From an uncultured Isoptericola sp. (GTDB taxonomy: Bacteria > Actinomycetota > Actinomycetes > Actinomycetales > Cellulomonadaceae): DNA of 64,000 nt. The position numbers and the translations under genes were made by a program. Positions 17,349 to 24,456 of the stretch are shown piece by piece. How positions within the stretch are numbered: position 1 is the first letter of the stretch; every line of letters begins with the position of its first letter. The DNA is taken from the NCBI GenBank assembly GCA_947497265.1, contig CANMFP010000005.1, positions 124,001 to 188,000 of the forward strand, in the 5' to 3' direction. The notes below the pieces were generated by a model that ran no database searches, had not been told where the DNA came from, and saw only the letters and a program-made list of their open reading frames with translations.

Positions 17349-18260
17349 ATGAGTGCCTATGCTCGGGTCGAGGACGGCATCGAGACGCGCGAGCTGCGCT
17401 ACTTCACGGCGGTCGCCGACCTCCTGCACTTCGGGCGGGCGGCCGAGCGGCTGGGGATCGCCCAGCCTCCGCTGTCACGGGCGGTCCGGCAGCTGGAGCG
17501 GCGGCTCGGGGTCCGGCTCTTCGACCGGGACCGGCGGGGCGTCGCACTCACGGAGGCCGGCGAGGTGCTGCACCGGGAGGCACGACTGGCGCTGTCCGCC
17601 GTCGAGGCGGCGGCGCGGCGTACCCGGCGCGCCGCGGACCCCGCGCCGACGATCACGCTCGTGACCAAGGCGGGGGCCTCCCACGCGCTGCTGCAGGGCC
17701 TGCTCGACGCGCACGGGCGCTCGCGGGACGCCGTGCCGGTGCGCGTCGAGCTCTGCGAGCTGGGCGAGCAGGCGGGGATCCTTCGACGGGGGGCGGCCGA
17801 CGTGGCGCTGATGCACCGCCCGGTCGACGATCTCGCGGGACTCGACACTCAGGACCTGCTGACGGAGGGTCAGGTGGCGATCGTGCCCGCTGCCCATCCC
17901 CTCGCCGCCCGGCACCGGGTGACCATGTCCGACGTCGTGGACGTCCCGGACCTGCCGATGGCACGGTGGCCGCGGCTGGACGGCACCTACCCCGACGGGC
18001 CCGGTCCGGAGGTGCGGTCGCAGGCACAGCTCGCGCAGCTGGTGGCGCTGGGGCGGACGCTCCTGGTCATCCCCGCCTCCAGCCGGGCGTGGCAGTGGCC
18101 GGAGCACGCCGCGGTTCCGGTGACCGACGCCCCTATGGTGACGACCGTCCTCGCGTGGCCGGCGCACACGGGCTCCGCCGCGCTCGACGGTCTGCGCGAG
18201 ACCGCGGCGGCGCTGCGGCGTGACACGTTCCGCGCCGGGTCCGGCGAGCCCGCGGTGTGA
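17349..18260 (+). CDS. LysR-family transcriptional regulator
   Basis: This 303-residue protein has the N-terminal winged helix with RELRYFTAVADLLHFGRAAE, AQPPLSRAVRQLERRLG (recognition helix) and LFDRDRRGVALTEAG, followed by a shortish effector domain. The ATG at 17349 is used; ELRYFTAV normally lies within the first 20 residues, as here. It is divergent from the SDR gene and likely controls it in response to a small molecule that cannot be predicted. It converges on the LacI gene. Confidence 0.92.
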   Translation: MSAYARVEDGIETRELRYFTAVADLLHFGRAAERLGIAQPPLSRAVRQLERRLGVRLFDRDRRGVALTEAGEVLHREARLALSAVEAAARRTRRAADPAPTITLVTKAGASHALLQGLLDAHGRSRDAVPVRVELCELGEQAGILRRGAADVALMHRPVDDLAGLDTQDLLTEGQVAIVPAAHPLAARHRVTMSDVVDVPDLPMARWPRLDGTYPDGPGPEVRSQAQLAQLVALGRTLLVIPASSRAWQWPEHAAVPVTDAPMVTTVLAWPAHTGSAALDGLRETAAALRRDTFRAGSGEPAV

Positions 18261-18294
18261 CGTCCCCGGTCGTCGCGAGCCGGTCGCCGGGGCG

Positions 18295-19389
18295 CTAGGC
18301 CGTGCGGCCGAGAGCGTCCGTCGCGATCGTCTCGACGCCGCCGTCGAGCTCGGCCACGATCCGCTCGGGTGCCCCCTCGGCCACGTCGCCCGTGGACTCC
18401 CGTCCGACGAGCCGCGAGGTGGGCACCACCCGGCGGTAGGCCCGGTCGGACGGACCGGCGATCTGTTCCACGAGCAGGTCGACGGCGGTGCGGGCGATCT
18501 GCGCGCTGCCCGGGTCGACCGAGCTGATCGTGGGCACCGAGTAGCGCACGTCGTCGACGTCGTCGAAGCCGATGAGCGCGACGTCGCGTGGGACGTCGAG
18601 GTCGCGCGCGTGCAGGGCGTGCAGGGCACCGAGCGCCATCGCGTCGTTGAGCGCGAAGACCGCGTCGACGTGGACCCCTGCGTCGAGCATCCGGCCCATC
18701 GTCTCCGAGCCGGTCGACCGGTGCCAGAGCCCGGCCTCGCCGACCAGGGCCGGGTCGAAGGGCAGGCCCGCCTCGGCGAGCCCCTGCTTGTACCCCTCGG
18801 TGCGCAGCGCCGCGGAGCCGAGCTCCTCCCCCTCGTGCGCACCGACCACGGCGATCCGCCGGTGGCCCAGGGCGGCGAGGTGCACGGTGGCCGCCCGGGC
18901 CGCCGCGACGTTGTTCATGGTGACGTGGTCGGCCGGGGCGTCGAACACCCGCTCACCGAGGATCACGAGCGGGAAGTCGACGTCGAACAGTCCGACGTCC
19001 GCCTGGGAGAGCTCCAGCGGCGAGAAGATGAGACCGTCCGTGAGCTGGCGCCGCTTGCCCGTCAGGACGTCCACCTCGCGCTCGCGGGACCCGCCCGTCT
19101 GCTCGATGAGCACGGTGAGCGACTGCTCCTCCGCGGCGCGGATGACCCGGTCGGCCAGCTCGGCGAAGTAGGGCAGGGACAGCTCCGGCACGGCGAGCGT
19201 GATCATGTCGGTGCGACGGGTGCGCAGGTTGCGCGCAGTCGTGTTGAGGCGGTAGCCGAGCGTGTCGATCGCTTCCTCGACTCGACGGCGCGTCTCGGGC
19301 CGGATGTGCGGGTAGCCGTTGACGACGTTCGAGACCGTCTTGATCGACACCCCGGCACGGACCGCGACATCGTGCATGGTCACTGCCAC
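18295..19389 (-). CDS. LacI-family regulator next to abfA
   Basis: The 364-residue product has a LacI DNA-binding domain (MHDVAVRAGVSIKTVSNVVNG, then the hinge helix region TARNLRTRRT) and a periplasmic-binding-like effector domain. The GTG at 19389 has AGGAGGA seven bases ahead and is preferred to upstream and downstream alternatives. It is divergent from the GH51 gene, and a TACATCGTTGTA site lies in the shared region. Two further copies lie in front of the CUT1 importer. It is therefore the probable repressor of arabino-oligosaccharide uptake and breakdown. Its recognition helix (IKTVSNVVN) differs from the other two LacI proteins in the window, in line with a different operator. Confidence 0.92.
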   Translation of the reverse strand: MAVTMHDVAVRAGVSIKTVSNVVNGYPHIRPETRRRVEEAIDTLGYRLNTTARNLRTRRTDMITLAVPELSLPYFAELADRVIRAAEEQSLTVLIEQTGGSREREVDVLTGKRRQLTDGLIFSPLELSQADVGLFDVDFPLVILGERVFDAPADHVTMNNVAAARAATVHLAALGHRRIAVVGAHEGEELGSAALRTEGYKQGLAEAGLPFDPALVGEAGLWHRSTGSETMGRMLDAGVHVDAVFALNDAMALGALHALHARDLDVPRDVALIGFDDVDDVRYSVPTISSVDPGSAQIARTAVDLLVEQIAGPSDRAYRRVVPTSRLVGRESTGDVAEGAPERIVAELDGGVETIATDALGRTA

Positions 19390-19471
19390 GTGACTCTCCT
19401 CCTGATCGACGCACACAGCGTAGGACACGGGCGGGCCGACTGGTGCCGGACGTGCGCGTCGTGATTCACTC

Positions 19472-19483
19472 TACATCGTTGTA
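19472..19483. promoter_or_regulatory. LacI-type operator, TACATCGTTGTA
   Basis: A near-palindrome matching eleven of twelve positions of TACATCGATGTA, in the 143-base region between the LacI gene and abfA, 50 bases ahead of the abfA ATG. Both genes could be controlled from it. Confidence 0.65.
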
Positions 19484-19532
19484 ACCAATGGCGGCACGCA
19501 TCCGCTCCGTTCACAGAGGAACACCGAGACCC

Positions 19533-21062
19533 ATGGCAGACGCCCGCATCACCCTCCACCCCGACTTCCGCCGCGGCACCGTCGACCGGCGCCTGTTCGG
19601 CTCGTTCGTCGAGCACCTCGGCCGCGCGGTGTACACCGGCATCTACGAGCCCGAGCACCCGCAGGCGGACGAGCACGGCTTCCGGCGCGACGTCGCCGAC
19701 CTCATCGGCGAGCTCGGCGTCCCGATGGTCCGCTACCCCGGCGGCAACTTCGTGTCCAACTACGTCTGGGAGGACGCCGTCGGCCCGGTCGAGGAGCGCA
19801 AGCCCTTCCTCGACCTGGCCTGGCGCACCGTCGAGCCCAACCTCGTGGGCACCGACGAGTTCCTGCAGTGGGCCGAGCGCGAGGGCATCGAGCCGATGAT
19901 GGCCGTCAACCTCGGCACCCGGGGCGTCGCCGAGGCGGCGGCGCTGCTCGAGTACTGCAACGGCGAGGCCGGGACACGCTGGGCCGACCTGCGCATCGCC
20001 AACGGCCGCGCCGAACCCTACGGCGTCAAGCTCTGGTGCCTCGGCAACGAGATGGACGGCCCCTGGCAGATCGGGCACAAGGACGCCCACGAGTACGGCA
20101 GGCTCGCCGCCGAGGCCGGCAAGGCCATGAAGCTCGTCGACCCCTCGATCGAACTGGTCGTGTGCGGGTCGTCGTCCATGCAGATGCCGACCTTCGGCGA
20201 GTGGGAGCGCACCGTCCTGTCGTACACCTACGACCTGGTCGACCACGTCTCCATGCACGCCTACTACGAGGAGCACGACGGCGACCGCGGCTCGTTCCTC
20301 GCCTCCGGGACCGCCATGGACCGGTTCATCGACCGCGTGGTCGCCTCCGCCGACGCCGTCGGCGCCGAACGGCGGTCGGACAAGAAGATCACGATCAGCT
20401 TCGACGAGTGGAACGTCTGGTACCTCGAGACCCGGTTCCCCGGAGAGTCCAACCTGCCGATCCAGCGAGACGCCCCGCGCATCATCGAGGACGTCTACTC
20501 CGGGCTCGACGCCGTCGTCGTCGGCGACCTGCTGGTCACGCTGCTCAACCACGCCGACCGCGTGCCGGTGGCCGCGCTCGCCCAGCTCGTCAACGTCATC
20601 GCGCCGATCATGACCGAGCCCGGCGGCGAGGCCTGGCGCCAGCCCACCTTCCACCCGTTCGCGACCACGTCCCGCCTCGCACGGGGCACCGCGCTCGACG
20701 TCCGCGTCGACGCACCGACGTACACGACGTCACGGCACGGCGACGCCCCGACGGTGACCGCCGCAGCGACGGTGGCCGACGACGGCTCGCTCGGCCTCTT
20801 CCTCACCAACCGCACCGACCGGACCGTCGAGGTCGACCTCGCGCACGTCGGGGCGGCGCTGACGCTCACCGAGGGGCACCGGATGGTCGCCGACCACGAG
20901 CCGGCCGAGCACGGTCCCGAGCACGCCGCGAAGGTGGCCCAGGCCTGCTGGTCGACGCTCGACGTCGACGACGCCGTCATCGGCTCCGCGGCCGGGACGA
21001 CGACGCTGCGCCTCGCCCCGGAGTCGTGGACGGCCTTCGCCGGGACGTTCGCCCGGTCCTGA
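19533..21062 (+). CDS. abfA: GH51 alpha-L-arabinofuranosidase
   Basis: The enzyme removes terminal alpha-L-arabinofuranose from oligosaccharides in the cytoplasm. The 509-residue product has no signal peptide. The catalytic acid/base is Glu173 in CLGNEMDGPW and the nucleophile Glu292 in ISFDEWNVWY. RYPGGNFVSNYVWED and NHADRVPVAALAQLVN are family hallmarks, and a C-terminal jelly-roll follows. The ATG at 19533 gives the standard start (ARITLHPDFRRGTVDRRLFG). An earlier GTG at 19488 would leave only four bases after the operator and adds non-conserved residues. It faces the LacI gene and ends at a 32-bp perfect palindrome. Confidence 0.96.
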   Translation: MADARITLHPDFRRGTVDRRLFGSFVEHLGRAVYTGIYEPEHPQADEHGFRRDVADLIGELGVPMVRYPGGNFVSNYVWEDAVGPVEERKPFLDLAWRTVEPNLVGTDEFLQWAEREGIEPMMAVNLGTRGVAEAAALLEYCNGEAGTRWADLRIANGRAEPYGVKLWCLGNEMDGPWQIGHKDAHEYGRLAAEAGKAMKLVDPSIELVVCGSSSMQMPTFGEWERTVLSYTYDLVDHVSMHAYYEEHDGDRGSFLASGTAMDRFIDRVVASADAVGAERRSDKKITISFDEWNVWYLETRFPGESNLPIQRDAPRIIEDVYSGLDAVVVGDLLVTLLNHADRVPVAALAQLVNVIAPIMTEPGGEAWRQPTFHPFATTSRLARGTALDVRVDAPTYTTSRHGDAPTVTAAATVADDGSLGLFLTNRTDRTVEVDLAHVGAALTLTEGHRMVADHEPAEHGPEHAAKVAQACWSTLDVDDAVIGSAAGTTTLRLAPESWTAFAGTFARS

Positions 21063-21075
21063 CGGCGTCGCCAAC

Positions 21076-21146
21076 ACGAGATCGACCCTCCCGGTCCGGG
21101 ATCGACGTACGGTGCGTCGATCCCGGACCGGGAGGGTCGATCTCGT
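21076..21146. terminator. 32-bp perfect palindrome between convergent genes
   Basis: The left arm (21076-21107, beginning ACGAGATCGACC) and right arm (21115-21146) are exact complements around a 7-base loop. It separates abfA from the DUF2637 gene that ends at 21171 on the other strand. There is no T-tract on either side. The likely role is bidirectional termination. Confidence 0.75.
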
Positions 21147-21170
21147 CAGGCTTCACGCCGGAAGGTGGGC

Positions 21171-22757
21171 TCAGGCCGGGGCCAGCGCCAGGTTCTCGTC
21201 CCGGTCGCCGCGCGGCTTCTGGTCCTCGTACCGGCGCACGACGCGGCTCACCGTCGAGCGCGAGGCGGAGACCTCCTCAGCAATCTCCCGCTGCGTCATC
21301 CCCTCGCGCGCGAGCTCGACGATCCGGCGGTCGCGGTCCGACGTCGGAGCCTCGGCAGGGGTCTCGTCGCCCTCGCGCGCGTCGCCCGCACCCTCCTCGA
21401 CGGTGGGTGCTTCCGCGGCGAGCGTCCGCGCGACGTCCTCCTCGACGGTCTCCTCGGCGCCGGCGGGCTCCCGCTCGCCGTTACCGGCCACGTCGCCGAC
21501 GGCCGCCGCCTCGGGCGCCTCCGGCACGGAGTGCCAGGCCGGAGCCTCCTGCGCAGCAGCCGCCTCGGCCTGCTGACGGCCGCGGTACAGGTCGAACACC
21601 TCGACCCGGCGCGTGTGCCCCGTCTCGGTCCGCGGCTCCAGGAGCGGCCGGCGCGGCGCCTCCGGGGCCGACGTCGCGGCCTCCTCGACCGCACGCTCGG
21701 CCAGCAGCGCGGCACCGAACGCGTCCACGAAGGGCTCATCCTCAGCGTCCTCCTGCGTCGCCTCGACCGCAGCAGCCGGGGCGCGGGTGCCGGAGGTCGT
21801 CGGGGCCGCGGCGCCGGACGCGCCACCGCGCGAGGGCCGGACGGGCAGCCGGTCCGCCGCGGGTGCTGCCGGCGCCTGCGGCGACTCCGACCGCTCCGGG
21901 GCGCCCCGGACCGCGCTGGCCGCCTCCGCAACGATGGCCGCGTCGGCCGCGGTGGCCCCCAGGCTCGGAGCGGTACGCGCCGGGGCCGCGGCCGCAGCCA
22001 CCGCCTCGGGCGAGATCCCCTTGCTCGTCCCCCGCTTGATCGAGCTTGCACCGATCGTGTCCAGCCGGTTCCCGTGTCGCTCGGCGGCCTCCAGACGATC
22101 GACCCACACCTGCATGCGCCGCTCGAAGTCCTCCACCGTCAGCAGCTTCAGGGCGCCGTCGCGGGCCGCCCGCTGCTTGAGGTGCGCCCGGCGCACCTTG
22201 CGCATGCCGCGCGCGTTGCCCGTGCTGTCGAGGCGGGCGTCACGCCAGCTCTCGAGCGCGGTCACGTACTGGTGCACGCGGTGCTCACGCCGCCGCTCGT
22301 CGAGCGTGTGGCCGGTGACCAGGTGCCGCTCGCCGACGAGCGCCAGGTGCCACATCAGGGCGGCGACCAGCGGGGGGACGAACCGGAAGACCACCATGTA
22401 CGGGGTGCTCTCGGTCGGCACGGCGATCTCGTGCAACGCCGCGAACACGCCCGACGTCCCGGACAGGATCCACGTCAGCGTCAGGAGGACGCCGTAGGGA
22501 CGTCCCTCCAGCGCGGCGTTGCGCGCCATCAGGGCCACCGCCACGAGGCTGACCTCGAGGAACCCTGCCAGCGCGTACGCCTCGAGCGGCGACATGTGCG
22601 CCACCTCGAGGCCGAACAGCACCATGCCGCTGTAGGCCAGTGCGGTCGCGATGAACGCCGCCACGACGACGGCCACCATGGGAAGGTGCCGGCCGCGGTA
22701 GCGGGGTTTCGGTGGGGCGTCGCCCGCTGTCGTCGCCGGCACGTCCTGCTGAATCAC
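21171..22757 (-). CDS. DUF2637-like membrane protein with C-terminal HTH
   Basis: The 528-residue product has four hydrophobic helices at about residues 24-140 (MVAVVVAAFIATALAYSGMV and following), resembling the DUF2637/Spd-type membrane domain known from actinobacterial plasmids and integrative elements. A basic helical region follows, then a long Ala/Glu-rich stretch of low complexity (about 230-475). Near the end is a resolvase-like helix-turn-helix, RRIVELAREGMTQREIAEEV plus SASRSTVSRVVRRYE. The GTG at 22757 has GGAGG five bases upstream; an ATG 33 bases earlier lies inside an inverted repeat. Similar proteins are linked with plasmid spread, but no transfer genes are near. Function is unknown; a membrane-tethered DNA-binding role is inferred. 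Confidence 0.75.
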   Translation of the reverse strand: MIQQDVPATTAGDAPPKPRYRGRHLPMVAVVVAAFIATALAYSGMVLFGLEVAHMSPLEAYALAGFLEVSLVAVALMARNAALEGRPYGVLLTLTWILSGTSGVFAALHEIAVPTESTPYMVVFRFVPPLVAALMWHLALVGERHLVTGHTLDERRREHRVHQYVTALESWRDARLDSTGNARGMRKVRRAHLKQRAARDGALKLLTVEDFERRMQVWVDRLEAAERHGNRLDTIGASSIKRGTSKGISPEAVAAAAAPARTAPSLGATAADAAIVAEAASAVRGAPERSESPQAPAAPAADRLPVRPSRGGASGAAAPTTSGTRAPAAAVEATQEDAEDEPFVDAFGAALLAERAVEEAATSAPEAPRRPLLEPRTETGHTRRVEVFDLYRGRQQAEAAAAQEAPAWHSVPEAPEAAAVGDVAGNGEREPAGAEETVEEDVARTLAAEAPTVEEGAGDAREGDETPAEAPTSDRDRRIVELAREGMTQREIAEEVSASRSTVSRVVRRYEDQKPRGDRDENLALAPA

Positions 22758-22773
22758 GTCTTCCTCCGAAATA

Positions 22774-22797
22774 TGGTGATCAGGCCACATATCACCA
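22774..22797. promoter_or_regulatory. Inverted repeat TGGTGAT-N10-ATCACCA
   Basis: Two 7-base arms with a 10-base spacer lie 16 bases ahead of the DUF2637-HTH start codon. A third GGTGAT occurs at 22827-22832. The position fits an operator, possibly for the gene's own HTH domain. Confidence 0.5.
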
Positions 22798-22802
22798 GGC
22801 GT

Positions 22803-22831
22803 TCACCGCAGAAGTCAACGCTTCGCGGTGA
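22803..22831. repeat. Hairpin TCACCGC...GCGGTGA
   Basis: TCACCGC and GCGGTGA, extended by GAAG/CTTC with one bulge, form a roughly 11-bp stem in the region between the DUF2637 gene and the esterase. The outer bases repeat the GGTGA element of the neighbouring inverted repeat. Confidence 0.4.
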
Positions 22832-22958
22832 TCGGAAGCGGATCGTGACCAGGACGTCCGCCCGGGAACCTCGCCGGCGTCCGGAGTTCACCCGGAGCGC
22901 GCGACAAACCGCCCGGTCGGTTCGCTACGCTGTCCGCACGCCGTCGAGGAGGACGCCG

Positions 22959-24365
22959 ATGACCGAACGGTCCACCACCCAGACCGACGCCGGCCCGGCC
23001 GGCGACCCCACCCGCGTCGAGACCCCGCTCGGCACTTTCCACGCCCTGCGCGACGGCGACGTCGTCCGGGTGCGCAACATCCGTTACGCCCGTGCCGACC
23101 GCTTCGCGGCACCGTCACCGGTCGCGCCGGACCCCGCGGAGTCGGCACCGCTCCAGCATGTCCGCTACGCCTGCCCCCAACCACCCAGCCCGGCAGACCA
23201 GGTGTACGGGCCGCAGCTGCGCGACGTCGAACCCACCGAGGACTGCCTCCGGCTCAGCATCACCCGTCCGGCCGAGACCGACGGTGCGCTGCCGGTCCTC
23301 GTCTGGGTCCACGGGGGCGCCTACGTCTCGGGCGCGGGCGACCTGGCCGGCTACGACCCGATCGTGCTCGTGCGCGAGCACGGGGTCCTCGTGGTCAACG
23401 TGACGTATCGGCTCGGCGCGCTCGGGTTCTTCTCCGACGGCGGCTCGGACGACGTCGCCGCGGCGGTCGAGGCCGGCCGCCCGGCGAACCTCGGGCTGCT
23501 CGACCTGCTGGCGGCGCTGCGCTGGGTGCGCGACCACGTGCACGCCTTCGGCGGCGACCCCGACCAGGTGACGCTCGTCGGACAGTCGGCCGGCGCCGAC
23601 GCCATCGCACACCTGCTCGGCGCCGACGGCGCGGACGGCCTGTTCAGCCGCGCGATCCTGCAGAGTCCGCCGCTGGGAGTCCGCGGGGGCCGCGCCGAGG
23701 TCCACGCCGGTCTCGTCGAGGCCGCGGGACCGCTCGACCCGACGGGCACGGTCGACGACGTGCTCGCGGCCCAGCAGCGCGCCATGGCCGCCGTGGCCGG
23801 GATGAACGACCGGGCCGGCATGCCGTTCGCCCCCGAGTACGGCCGGGCTCCCCTGCCGTCCGAGGAGGAGTTCCTCGCGACGTGGCGTCGCCGGGCACCG
23901 GGGCTGGAGCTGATGGTGACCTGGACCTCCCAGGAGGGCGAGACGTTCGTCCAGCTCGACCCCCGGGGCAGGGCGCTGCGCGACAAGCCCGTCGTCGGCA
24001 GGCTGCTGGCGTGGTTCGTGTGCCGGAAGGTCACCGACACGCTGTTCCGCACGGGGTGCAAGGCCTTCGCGAAGGACATGGCCGACGCCGGTGCCGCCGT
24101 CGTCGCCGCCGAGCTCACGACCCGCCCGGTCGACGCCCCGATGGGCGCCACGCACGCCGTCGAGCTCGGCCTGCTGTTCCCGAACCCCGACCGGTGGGCC
24201 GAAGCACCGGTCATCGGACCGGCGGGGGCCCGGACGCTCGTCGAGGCAGGCCGCGACCTGCGGGCCGCCTGGGCGGAGTTCGCGCGGACCGGCCGGCTCG
24301 CGGCCGACCGGGTCGGGACAGGTCCCGACTGGACCGGTGAGCTGCGGGTGACGCGCCGCTCCTGA
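22959..24365 (+). CDS. Type-B carboxylesterase
   Basis: The 468-residue product belongs to the carboxylesterase type-B alpha/beta-hydrolases. Visible are EDCLRLSITRP, the oxyanion-hole LVWVHGGAYVSG, NVTYRLGALGFF, ANLGLLDLLAALRWVRDHV and the nucleophile elbow LVGQSAGADA. The catalytic His is probably in GATHAVELGLLF. It lacks a signal peptide and is slightly short compared with the usual 500-550 residues. GAGGAGGACG precedes the ATG. In this locus it could remove ester groups from imported hemicellulose fragments, but that is guesswork; the gene seems monocistronic and ends at a long palindrome. Confidence 0.88.
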   Translation: MTERSTTQTDAGPAGDPTRVETPLGTFHALRDGDVVRVRNIRYARADRFAAPSPVAPDPAESAPLQHVRYACPQPPSPADQVYGPQLRDVEPTEDCLRLSITRPAETDGALPVLVWVHGGAYVSGAGDLAGYDPIVLVREHGVLVVNVTYRLGALGFFSDGGSDDVAAAVEAGRPANLGLLDLLAALRWVRDHVHAFGGDPDQVTLVGQSAGADAIAHLLGADGADGLFSRAILQSPPLGVRGGRAEVHAGLVEAAGPLDPTGTVDDVLAAQQRAMAAVAGMNDRAGMPFAPEYGRAPLPSEEEFLATWRRRAPGLELMVTWTSQEGETFVQLDPRGRALRDKPVVGRLLAWFVCRKVTDTLFRTGCKAFAKDMADAGAAVVAAELTTRPVDAPMGATHAVELGLLFPNPDRWAEAPVIGPAGARTLVEAGRDLRAAWAEFARTGRLAADRVGTGPDWTGELRVTRRS

Positions 24366-24375
24366 CCCAGCAACG

Positions 24376-24438
24376 CATCGAGCGTGCCGGCTTTTTCCTC
24401 ATCCGGGTCGGATGAGGAAAAAGCCGGCACGCTCGATG
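24376..24438. terminator. 30-bp perfect palindrome between convergent genes
   Basis: Left arm 24376-24405 (CATCGAGCGTGCCGGC...) and right arm 24409-24438 are exact complements with a 3-base loop. Each arm has an internal run of five T or A. It separates the esterase from the convergent GH43 gene and probably terminates both. Confidence 0.78.
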
Positions 24439-24456
24439 AAGAAAAGGGTCAGGCCG

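Noticed and set aside
21076-21146. Transposon end or attachment site
   Set aside because: Single perfect hairpin with no transposase, target duplication or second copy; terminator is simpler.
22758-22790. ATG start of the DUF2637-HTH protein at 22790
   Set aside because: It lies within the inverted repeat and lacks a ribosome site, while the GTG at 22757 has GGAGG at the right distance.
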